From CAYUMU01 sp964445985 (lineage in GTDB: Bacteria > Planctomycetota > Planctomycetia > Pirellulales > S012-138), in assembly GCA_964445985.1 (NCBI GenBank), contig CAYUMU010000105.1, positions 1 to 21,173 of the forward strand: a stretch of DNA of 21,173 bases, read 5' to 3'. The position numbers and the translations under genes are program-made. The notes under the pieces are model-generated. The model did no database searches and was not told where the DNA came from. It saw nothing but the letters and a program-made list of their open reading frames with translations. The stretch's first letter is position 1; the number at the start of each line of letters is the position of its first letter. This document shows positions 5,724 through 13,314 of the stretch, piece after piece.

Positions 5724-7034
5724 CTACCGCTTCCAATGCTGCTGGGCAAAGTCGGCGAACACTTTCCAATCGGCCTCGCCAATGCCATGCTTGCCTGGCC
5801 GTTTGTAGTAACCAATTCGGCTCATCACGGGCTCATTCAGCGGCGGCGGCTCGCTGGCGGCAAAGCCGTCGGCGCCGAGGAGCTTGTAAACCGGCGAAGC
5901 TCCCACGCAACTGAGGAATTCGCCCCGAGGGTCTGCCCAAAGGTCGTCTTCCGCACTGGCGACAAACACCGGCCGCGGCGCGATCAGCGCCACCAGCATG
6001 TGCTGATCGACCGGCAATTTATCCTCGGCGTTGTTGTACTGCTTGAAGTTGGCGTTGAACCAATGCGGGAACGACGTATTGATTCGGGCTACCGTCTCGC
6101 CAAAAGCCCTGCGACTGAGCGCCGCTCCCCCGCAGCCTGAGTTGTTGGAAATCACCAGCGCAAACCGCTGGTCCTGGGCGCCCGCCCACAGCGAAGTCTT
6201 GCCCAACCGGGAATGCCCCAGCACCGCCACATGCTTGGCGTCCACGGCGGGGTCGGTCTCCAAATAGTCCATGGCCCGGCTCAATCCCCAGGCCCAAGCG
6301 GCGATCGTTCCCCACTCATCGTCGGCCGGCGTCGTCTGACCTTGCTTATAAAACAGCGGATGCACGCCGTTGGCAAAGCCGTCGTGATAATCGGGATCGA
6401 TGTCGCCGCAGTACGCCGTGGCCACGCCGAAGCCGCGATCGAGCATCATTTCGATGGGCCAGCGATCCGCGCTCAAACCGCGGCCGGCTTCGCTGGCCCG
6501 ATTGTTCACGATGCCAGGACCTGGCCGCATCCAACCTTGCGGAATCAAGATCGCCGGGTCGGCATTCACGGCATGGTTGCCGGCAAAGTTGAGCCCTAGA
6601 AAAACGGGCGAAGGCTTCGTGGCCTTGGCCGGCAAGTACAGCAGCAGGCTCATCCGCGGGCCGTCTTCGCCGCCACCAAACAGCACGGTCACCTGTTTTC
6701 GGATGGCTTTGCCGCCCAGCGCCTGCTCCGAATGTTCTGCCAGACGGAATTCCACGTTGGATTTCGCCTGGGGCACCCGCCCATAAACGTGGGTTTCAAA
6801 GAGCCGCAGCAGTTCGGGCCGCCGCCGCGAAGTCCATTCGTTGGCAGACTTTACCGGGGCGCCGTCGGCAGAGATCAGCGGGTCGGGCAGTTCATATTTG
6901 GGAACCTTTGCCTCGTCTTGATTGGCCGCCGGCACCTGGGCGGAGGCCGTTGCCAGCCAGACGGCCGCGAACCAAATCACGCTCCCCAGGCCAAGAATTT
7001 GAGAAGCACGGACTGGAAACCGAGGGCAAGGCAT
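5724..7034 (-). CDS. Secreted CE15-like (glucuronoyl esterase / acetyl xylan esterase-type) alpha/beta hydrolase
   Basis: This 436-residue protein has a signal peptide (core about 14-31, cleavage after ASAQ or nearby) and an alpha/beta-hydrolase fold. The nucleophile elbow is GHSRLGK with Ser at 275. The block LIAPRPVFVASAEDDLWADP (about 350-369) and the histidine in GKHG (His 416) complete a CE15-like pattern. CE15 enzymes cleave ester bonds between glucuronoyl groups of xylan and lignin alcohols; many planctomycete relatives are untested, so the substrate is open. The Arg next to Ser in GHSR and the EAGRGLSADRWPIE region are also typical of the family. The frame is open to 7289, but ATG 7034 starts the signal peptide and has AGGAGA about 9 bases upstream. 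It is likely periplasmic or exported and works on plant or algal polysaccharide. Confidence 0.88.
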   Translation of the reverse strand: MPCPRFPVRASQILGLGSVIWFAAVWLATASAQVPAANQDEAKVPKYELPDPLISADGAPVKSANEWTSRRRPELLRLFETHVYGRVPQAKSNVEFRLAEHSEQALGGKAIRKQVTVLFGGGEDGPRMSLLLYLPAKATKPSPVFLGLNFAGNHAVNADPAILIPQGWMRPGPGIVNNRASEAGRGLSADRWPIEMMLDRGFGVATAYCGDIDPDYHDGFANGVHPLFYKQGQTTPADDEWGTIAAWAWGLSRAMDYLETDPAVDAKHVAVLGHSRLGKTSLWAGAQDQRFALVISNNSGCGGAALSRRAFGETVARINTSFPHWFNANFKQYNNAEDKLPVDQHMLVALIAPRPVFVASAEDDLWADPRGEFLSCVGASPVYKLLGADGFAASEPPPLNEPVMSRIGYYKRPGKHGIGEADWKVFADFAQQHWKR

Positions 7035-7078
7035 GCGAAAATCTCCTGCGGGGGGAAATACTACGTGGTTTGGTTTGC

Positions 7079-7108
7079 AGTCTAACCAGGGTAAACGCTG
7101 CCAATCAA
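7079..7108 (-). promoter_or_regulatory. Candidate promoter for the CE15-like esterase
   Basis: On the minus strand, TTGATT (7103-7108) and TAGACT (7079-7084) are 18 bases apart. Transcription would start near 7072, about 38 bases before the ATG. The match to the sigma-70 consensus is fair, not strong. Confidence 0.35.
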
Positions 7109-7275
7109 CATTTTCGCTCCCGGCTTGTCGATCGATTCCTTCGCCGCTATTGCCGTAAGACGTTCCAATTACGTCTACTGCCAACAGCGGCGGCCAGCAA
7201 ATACCCCCCCCAATCCGCCGTAGTTCATACGCGATCATCTGGTGTTGATCCGTGGAATACTGCGCGGATCGAGAG

Positions 7276-7304
7276 TTGCGGCCCGCCACCCTGGGCAGTA
7301 ATAT
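7276..7304 (+). promoter_or_regulatory. Candidate promoter for the FHA gene
   Basis: TTGCGG (7276-7281) and TAATAT (7299-7304) are separated by 17 bases. The start would be near 7311, about 100 bases before the ATG at 7413. The -35 is weak. Confidence 0.3.
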
Positions 7305-7412
7305 CGAAGATTGTCAATCGCGCAAGAGTATGCGGCTACGGAAGGTTGCGCATTTTTTGGGGCCGAGGGAGTGGCACATCAGGGCAGCCGCCCAGAACTT
7401 CCGAGGGCCGCC

Positions 7413-10400
7413 ATGGAGGTGAAACTGATCGTCGTCGACGGCAAATCCAATCGCCGCGAGGTCAAGCTCAAGCTTCCCGCAGATATTGGACGCAGCCGCC
7501 AGGCAAAACTAACGATCGGCCACGCCAAGGTGAGCCGCCAGCATTGCGAGCTGGTGGAGCACAATGGATACGTGATGGTGCGCGACATGGGCTCGCTCAA
7601 CGGCACGTTCGTTGACGGCGATCGCGTTACCGAGGCAGTGGTCAAGCCGGGCGAGCGATTGAGCGTTGGCCCCCTCACCTTTCTTTTGGACTACGAGGCG
7701 CCCGAAGCCGAAACCTCGGAAGTCGCCGATGACGATCTGGCCGCATTCTTGAATCCCGATGCTGGTTCGGCGGATGACGAGTTTGAGCTGGATACGGTCG
7801 CCCCGCCCTCCAAATCCAAGCCAGAGAAGGCCAAGGCCGAAAAAGCCAAAGAAAAGGCCGCTCCCCCGGCGAAAAGCCCGCCCAAGACCGACACCCGGCC
7901 GGGTCTGCCCGGGATGCCCAGCTTCGATTTTTTGGCAGGCGACGCGGAAGACTCGGAACCGAGCCCGGCTGAAGAGCCCGATGCCGACTTCGAAGTGGAC
8001 CAAGACTCGGCCGATTCCGAAGAAATGTCTGTCGAGGAAGCGGCGTTCGCCATCGATGAGTTGCCCGCTGCCGAAGAGGAAGTGGCCGAAGAAGCTGCCG
8101 AGTGGGACGAAGACGCTCAGTACGAGCAGGATGAAGAAGAATCGCCTGTTGCTGAAGAGGCTGCGTTCGCCACGGACGACGAAGAAGAACGGGAGTTCCC
8201 CGAGCCTGCCGAAGAAGAGTTCGTCGCCGAAGAATCGGCGAGTGCCGAACTGAGCGAGGACGAGTTGCCTGAGCCCGTTGGCCTGGCCGACGATTTCGAC
8301 GCCGAAGAGGAAGTGGCCGCTGAAGAAGAACCATTTGAAGAAGAAGTCGTCGCCGAGGCGTCGGTTGCCGAGGAAGAAGCCGACGCTGAAGAGCTGGCCG
8401 AAGAGGATTCGATCGAGGAGGAAGTGGCGGCCGAGGACGAGTCTCCCGAGTTGCCTTGGTTGCCGGAACCCCCTGTGGCCAAACCATCGGTGGCGCGATC
8501 GCAGCCCTCGCCCGGCGGCATGGATTTCTCGTTCTTGAACGACGAACCGGCCGCCGAGGATTCCGCGGCCGAAAAGGTCGCCGCTGACGATGTGGCTGCG
8601 GAAGACGCCTTGCCCGCTGGGCTCGCGCCGGCCGAGTTGGAAGACGAGATTCTCGAAGAAGACGAAGCGGTTGGTTTCAGCGAGAACGACCCGGCAATTG
8701 AGGAAGAGCCGCTGGCGGCAGAGGCCGCGGATGACGAAGATTTTGCCGAAGCAGACATTGCCGAAGAAAGCCTGGCTGACGAACCTTTGGCTGACGAAGC
8801 CTTGGCCGAAGAACCTTTGGCCGAACAGGTCGCCCCGGAAGAACTCCTCTTCACCGAAGAGCCGATTGCGGAAGAACCCGCTTCCGACGATATTCTCGCT
8901 GCGGACCCCCCCCTTGCGGACCCCCCCATTGCGGAGCCCTTGGCGGAGGAGCCCTTGGACGCTGTCGATTCGCCCCTGGCGGACGAGGCGCTCGAAGATT
9001 GGTTGGCGGCCGAACTGCCTGAGCCAGCCGGCCCAGAAGAAAAGGATGAGCCTGCCGCGGCGGTGAGCCAGCCAGACGCTGTCGAAGAGTCTCCCCTGGA
9101 AGACGTGGCGAGCGAATTGCCGCCCGCGTTGCCCCCGGCCGCGCAGCCCCCAGTTGCCGACGAACTTCCGACCGCCGAGGCGGAGTCCGAGCCGACGGTG
9201 CTGCAAGACGATGTGACGTTCGACATCAGCACCGACGATGCCGCCGAACCGATCGTCGCCGAACCGGCTGCCGACGATAACCTGGTGGCCAGCGACGACC
9301 TGCCGGCAGCTTCGGAGCCGGCCGTGGAAGCGGAGCTGCCCCGGGAAACCGAGGCGTCTGGGGTGGCGACCTCCGGCCTTCCCAGCTTCGCGTTCTTGAA
9401 TGAAGCGCCAGCCACCGACGACACGCCCGCCGCGCCCGACGCTGCGGCAGATTCCGACCCGTCTCCCCTGCCGATGGCGGTCGCGTCGTTTGAGTCCGCG
9501 TCTTCCTCAACGGAGCCTGTCGCGGATCCTGAGCCCCCGGCCGCTTCCCAGCTTGAATCGCCCGAGAAACAGCCGGCCGTTAAGAAGGGCATGCCGCTCA
9601 AGGCCCGCCCGCTCAAGGCCCGTTCGCTACGCGAGGTTCGCGAGGCGAAAGCTGCCGCGGCTCGTATGCCCGAGGTTGAAGAAGCGGCGGCCGAGCTTGC
9701 TCCTGCCGCACCCGAGGTTGAGGAACCAGTTGAGGAACCGGCCGAGGCCGCTGAAATGCCATCTGGCCAGGAAACGCTGGCTGGGCAAGGCGAGCCTGCC
9801 GCCGATGCCCCCGATCAGGGTGTCGAAGAAGATGCTCCGCTGTTTGATTTCCTGGACGAACCCGTTGCGGGTGCCGATGAGGCGTCGTTGAGCGACGACG
9901 AGGAAGACGTCGCCGTTGCTGAAGGAGCCGTTGCTGAAGGAGCCGTTGCTGAAGGAGCCGTTGCTGAAGACGATTTGCCCGAGGTGCGTGCCAGCGAAGA
10001 AGAACAACAAGACGATCTGCCAAACATGGATTGGGCGACCGACGAAGAAGCGGCCAGCGAGGTCGCCCAGGGCGATGAATCCTTCGCGCTGGAAGAGCAA
10101 CCAGATCCCGCGGAAGAGACGGTTTCCGCAGACGCCTGGGCTGAAGACGACCAGCCTGTCGGCGAAGCGGTGGAAGACGATTCCGCCTACGGCTTGGCCG
10201 AAGAAACTCCCCCGACCTCAACCCCGCCGGCTTTCCCCGATTTCGCGACGGGAGCCGCGGCGAGTCCTCCCAACGGTCGAGCACCCACTGGCAAAAGTGC
10301 CAAGCCTGGCAAGGCAGCTAAGGCCGCCAAAGAAAAACGGGGCCTGTTCTGGTTCCTCGGTATCGGCAAGAAAAAAGCCCAACCCTCCGCCAATGGTTCC

Positions 10401-11000
10401 ATGCCCACGGAGCGCAAGCCAGAGGTTCGACCGCCCGCACCCAATCTGCCGCCGATTCCGCTCGATGATGGCGAAGCCACCGTTTCCAGCAGTTCGCACG
10501 AGCCGGCCGACGACGATCTCGAAGTAACGATAGGGCTGCCCGAGTCGCCAGAAGCGAACGACGAAGTTCCAGCCGACGAAGAGCCGGCCATGTTCGCGTC
10601 TTTTGAAGAAGAATCGTTCGCAGCGGAGGCTGGGGAAGCCGATGCTTGGGAAGATGAGGAGGTCGAACCGGCCAGCGCTGAGCTCGACGACTCGATGTTC
10701 GATGACATGTTTGCCACCGACGAGCCTGCGGCTGACGATGCCGAAGAGGAAGTCGCCGCCGAGGAGCCCTCCGAAGGATTCTCCGCCCCGCGGTTTGCCG
10801 AGGCCGAAGACAAAGTCGAGGACAACATCGAGGAAAGCCTTGCGGAGCTAGATTCCGAAGCGGCCGAAGAAGAACCCGTTGCCGAAGCCGATCCCTTGGC
10901 AGAGCCCGCCAGCGAAGAAGAAGTGGTCGCCGAGGAAGATGCTGAAGAAGAAGCGCCCGCCGACGATACCTTGAACCAGTTCCTCAAGGGCTTCAAGTAG
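7413..11000 (+). CDS. FHA-domain protein with very long acidic low-complexity tail
   Basis: This protein has 1195 residues. An FHA domain fills about 1-95, with the phosphothreonine-binding set GRS (26-28), SRQH (41-44) and SLNGT (61-65) intact, so it should read Ser/Thr-kinase signals, which are abundant in planctomycetes. Residues ~96-1195 are dominated by Glu, Ala, Asp and Pro and are probably disordered. Within them a short motif recurs: AAFLNPD (111-116), SFDFLAG (170-176), DFSFLND (371-377), SFAFLNE (658-664), LFDFLDE (810-816), and at the C-terminus LNQFLKGFK. Two basic islands interrupt the acid: PLKARPLKARSLREV (728-742), and 959-988, which is Lys-rich and ends GLFWFLGIGKKK. There is no kinase domain, transmembrane segment or signal peptide. 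ATG 7413 has GAGGG upstream and starts the domain; an in-frame TTG at 7311 is less likely. It looks like a phospho-dependent scaffold (inference). Confidence 0.88.
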   Translation: MEVKLIVVDGKSNRREVKLKLPADIGRSRQAKLTIGHAKVSRQHCELVEHNGYVMVRDMGSLNGTFVDGDRVTEAVVKPGERLSVGPLTFLLDYEAPEAETSEVADDDLAAFLNPDAGSADDEFELDTVAPPSKSKPEKAKAEKAKEKAAPPAKSPPKTDTRPGLPGMPSFDFLAGDAEDSEPSPAEEPDADFEVDQDSADSEEMSVEEAAFAIDELPAAEEEVAEEAAEWDEDAQYEQDEEESPVAEEAAFATDDEEEREFPEPAEEEFVAEESASAELSEDELPEPVGLADDFDAEEEVAAEEEPFEEEVVAEASVAEEEADAEELAEEDSIEEEVAAEDESPELPWLPEPPVAKPSVARSQPSPGGMDFSFLNDEPAAEDSAAEKVAADDVAAEDALPAGLAPAELEDEILEEDEAVGFSENDPAIEEEPLAAEAADDEDFAEADIAEESLADEPLADEALAEEPLAEQVAPEELLFTEEPIAEEPASDDILAADPPLADPPIAEPLAEEPLDAVDSPLADEALEDWLAAELPEPAGPEEKDEPAAAVSQPDAVEESPLEDVASELPPALPPAAQPPVADELPTAEAESEPTVLQDDVTFDISTDDAAEPIVAEPAADDNLVASDDLPAASEPAVEAELPRETEASGVATSGLPSFAFLNEAPATDDTPAAPDAAADSDPSPLPMAVASFESASSSTEPVADPEPPAASQLESPEKQPAVKKGMPLKARPLKARSLREVREAKAAAARMPEVEEAAAELAPAAPEVEEPVEEPAEAAEMPSGQETLAGQGEPAADAPDQGVEEDAPLFDFLDEPVAGADEASLSDDEEDVAVAEGAVAEGAVAEGAVAEDDLPEVRASEEEQQDDLPNMDWATDEEAASEVAQGDESFALEEQPDPAEETVSADAWAEDDQPVGEAVEDDSAYGLAEETPPTSTPPAFPDFATGAAASPPNGRAPTGKSAKPGKAAKAAKEKRGLFWFLGIGKKKAQPSANGSMPTERKPEVRPPAPNLPPIPLDDGEATVSSSSHEPADDDLEVTIGLPESPEANDEVPADEEPAMFASFEEESFAAEAGEADAWEDEEVEPASAELDDSMFDDMFATDEPAADDAEEEVAAEEPSEGFSAPRFAEAEDKVEDNIEESLAELDSEAAEEEPVAEADPLAEPASEEEVVAEEDAEEEAPADDTLNQFLKGFK
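8901..8927. repeat. Paired C-tracts (C8 and C7) inside the FHA gene
   Basis: GCGGA followed by eight C (8906-8913), then a second GCGGA followed by seven C (8921-8927), encode ADPPLADPP. Two near-identical mononucleotide runs in a reading frame are likely slippage sites; a single-base change would cut off more than half of the protein. Confidence 0.65.
9912..9968. repeat. 15-bp tandem repeat, 3.8 copies, inside the FHA gene
   Basis: The unit GCCGTTGCTGAAGGA is repeated exactly at 9912, 9927 and 9942, with a partial fourth copy from 9957 to 9968. It encodes AVAEG repeats in the acidic tail. The perfect identity at DNA level suggests recent expansion, in steps that keep the frame. Confidence 0.85.
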
Positions 11001-11191
11001 CCCCCTGCCCGCCCCCCGGCGAAGATGCCGCGCAACAACAGCGGGGTGTCCGTCTTGCGTGCAGCCCAAAGTGCGGTTCGTTCCCATTCCCACCGCCGGA
11101 TCGGGTAAACTGGCAACTCAACACCAGGCGAGGGGGGGAAAGGCATCCAGGCTTGCCCCCCTTCCACACCGACGAAGGGGAGCCTCCCGCT

Positions 11192-13261
11192 ATGCTGACC
11201 GCCCTGCCCATGCCGCGACGGATTCTCGCGGCCATGCTGGCCTTGGCTTTCTGCTGGGGTTCGTTGCCGTTGGCCACTTCCCGCGCCCCGGCGGCAGAGC
11301 CCGCCGCGCAAGGGCAGGCCGCTCAAGCCCACAAGCATCCGGCCAATCGGTTGGCCAAGGAAACCAGCCCCTACTTGCTGCTGCACGCCCACAATCCCGT
11401 GCACTGGTATCCCTGGAGCCCGGAGGCTCTGGAAAAGGCCCGCCGTGAAAAGAAGCTGATCTTCCTTTCGATCGGCTATTCCAGTTGCTATTGGTGCCAC
11501 GTGATGGAACGCGAGTCGTTCATGGACGAGGAAATCGCGGACTACCTCAATGAGCATTTTGTGTGCATCAAGGTGGATCGCGAGGAACGGCCCGATATCG
11601 ACGAAATCTACATGACGTCGCTGCAAATGTATTACCAGTTGCTGGGCGCCCGCGATGGCGGCGGTTGGCCGCTTTCCATGTTTCTCACGCCCGACGCCCG
11701 GCCGATTGGCGGCGGCACCTATTTCCCGCCCCGTTCCAAGAACCAACTGCTCGATACGCTCCAACTGCTCGGCGGCGCCACCCAACTGCCGCAACCGCGG
11801 ATGGACGGGTTTCTCGACGTCATCGGGCGAATTCAAGCCGTGTGGAAGAACGGCCCCGACCGGGTGGAAACGGCCGCCGAACAACTCACCGGCGTGGTCC
11901 GCGAGCAACTCCGCAGTCGGGCGGCTCCGCTGCCCATGGAAGTGAATCGCGAACGGCTGAGCGAACTGCAACAGGCGATTGCCGACGATTTCGACCCGGA
12001 GTTCGGCGGCTTCAATTACAACCCCAGCAACCCGCAAGTCGCCAAGTTCCCCGAGCCATCGAACCTGTTGTTTTTACTGGAACAAAGCCGTCCGACCGAA
12101 GCGAAGGCCCCGGCAACCGACGCCGCCAAAGCGGCCCGTAAAATGCTGCTGACCACGCTTGACCGCATGGCGGCCGGCGGCATTCGCGACCAACTCGGCG
12201 GCGGCTTCCATCGTTACAGCACCGATCGCTACTGGCGGGTTCCGCATTTTGAAAAAATGCTGTACGACAACGCCCAACTGGCCAGCGTGTACGCCGAGGC
12301 CTTTGCCCTGACGGGCAATCCCACCTATCGCCAGGTGGTGGAAGAATTGCTGGCCTTTGTAGCGAAAGAATTGACCGATCCCCAAGGCGGGTTCTATTCG
12401 GCCCTCGATGCCGAAACCGAGGCCGAGGAAGGCCGGTTCTACGTGTGGCGAAAGGATGAACTAACGCCGGTAACCAAGCTGCCCGGCTACGATCTCTTTT
12501 CGCAGCGGTACGGTCTGAAGCGCGACCCCAACTTTGAGCATTCCTATGTGCTGGAAGAAGTGATGCCGGCCGCGGAAGTTGCCCGTCAGGCAGGCATTTC
12601 GCTTGAAGAACTGGAAAGCCGCACCGCGCCGGTGAGGGCAAAGCTTCTGGAGCTTCGCGGCACGCGAACCCGCCCCCTGCTCGACACCAAAATCCTGGCT
12701 TCATGGAACGGCATGATGATCCGCGGTTATGCCGATGCCGGCCGGATTCTGCAGAACAAGGCCTACCTGGCCGCCGCCGCCAAGGCGGCCGAGTTCGTGC
12801 TCAAAGAAATGCGCACGGAGGATGGCCGGCTGCTTCGCGCCCACACCGCCGGCGAGGCCAAGCTCAATGCCTACCTGGACGACTATGCCGACGTGGTCTC
12901 CGGCCTGCTGGCGCTTTATAAAGCGACGGGCGAAGGCCGCTGGTTGGCAGCGGCCGAAGACCTCACCGCCCGGCAAACCGAGCTCTTCTGGGACGATAAG
13001 TCCGGCGGCTTTTTCTACACCTCGGCCGATCACGAAACCCTCATTGTGCGCAGCCGCGGTCCCGTGGATGGCGCCACGCCAGGGGGTAACTCGGTGGCCG
13101 CCGAAAATTTGCTCATGTTGGCCGAGGCCCTTTCCAAACCAGGATACCGCGCCAAGGCCGAGGCCACCATTCAAGCCTATGCCCCCATCTTTCGCGCCGC
13201 GCCGCAAGCCCTGCCGCGGCTGGGAGTGGCGATGGCGCGGCTGGTGGCCGATGAAAAATAG
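11192..13261 (+). CDS. Exported DUF255 / thioredoxin-like YyaL-family protein
   Basis: This 689-residue protein matches the YyaL/SPATA20 family (DUF255). After a signal peptide (MPRRILAAMLALAFCWG and an ATSRAPAAEP cleavage region) comes NRLAKETSPYLLLHAHNPVH and a thioredoxin-like domain with C99-Y-W-C102 (SSCYWCHVMERESF), then VDREERPDID and GGWPLSMFLTPD. From about residue 250 the protein is an (alpha/alpha) toroid-like domain related to AGE/N-acyl-glucosamine epimerases: HRYSTDRYWRVPHFEKMLYDNAQ, then FYSALDAE and ILASWNGMMIRGYADAGR. The exact reaction is not established for the family. Length is near the family's usual 650-700 plus leader. ATG 11192 is preceded by AAGGGGAG; ATG 11210 (MPRRIL) is an alternative, and the TTG at 11153 is unlikely. 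It stands alone, convergent with the DUF1501 gene. Confidence 0.92.
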   Translation: MLTALPMPRRILAAMLALAFCWGSLPLATSRAPAAEPAAQGQAAQAHKHPANRLAKETSPYLLLHAHNPVHWYPWSPEALEKARREKKLIFLSIGYSSCYWCHVMERESFMDEEIADYLNEHFVCIKVDREERPDIDEIYMTSLQMYYQLLGARDGGGWPLSMFLTPDARPIGGGTYFPPRSKNQLLDTLQLLGGATQLPQPRMDGFLDVIGRIQAVWKNGPDRVETAAEQLTGVVREQLRSRAAPLPMEVNRERLSELQQAIADDFDPEFGGFNYNPSNPQVAKFPEPSNLLFLLEQSRPTEAKAPATDAAKAARKMLLTTLDRMAAGGIRDQLGGGFHRYSTDRYWRVPHFEKMLYDNAQLASVYAEAFALTGNPTYRQVVEELLAFVAKELTDPQGGFYSALDAETEAEEGRFYVWRKDELTPVTKLPGYDLFSQRYGLKRDPNFEHSYVLEEVMPAAEVARQAGISLEELESRTAPVRAKLLELRGTRTRPLLDTKILASWNGMMIRGYADAGRILQNKAYLAAAAKAAEFVLKEMRTEDGRLLRAHTAGEAKLNAYLDDYADVVSGLLALYKATGEGRWLAAAEDLTARQTELFWDDKSGGFFYTSADHETLIVRSRGPVDGATPGGNSVAAENLLMLAEALSKPGYRAKAEATIQAYAPIFRAAPQALPRLGVAMARLVADEK

Positions 13262-13314
13262 CCACAATTCCACGCCGCGCGGCAAGAAGCCGAGCTGGCG
13301 AACAGCCATCCGGG

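Larger units (their letters stand above)
7035..7412. other. Divergent intergenic region between esterase and FHA genes
   Basis: This 378-base control region is shared by two diverging genes. It holds one candidate promoter for each gene and a run of eight C at 7204-7211. No other gene or RNA structure is apparent. Confidence 0.5.

Noticed and set aside
7035..7289. 85-codon N-terminal extension of the esterase
   Set aside because: ATG 7034 begins a good signal peptide and has AGGAGA upstream; the extension would bury it and has no homology.
8760..8880. Short repeated phrases in the FHA gene considered as a CRISPR-like array
   Set aside because: They are in-frame coding repeats (LADEPLADEALAEEP) without constant repeats or spacers.
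7509..9616. Long minus-strand open frames (499 and 565 codons) opposite the FHA gene
   Set aside because: They arise from the GC-rich, GAA/GAG/GCC-heavy codons of the plus-strand gene. Their translations are Ser/Ala or Phe/Gly/Arg low complexity without any domain or ribosome site.
10187..12037. 616-codon minus-strand frame across the FHA/DUF255 junction
   Set aside because: It spans two well-supported plus-strand genes and is composed of Ser/Ala and Gly/Arg low complexity.
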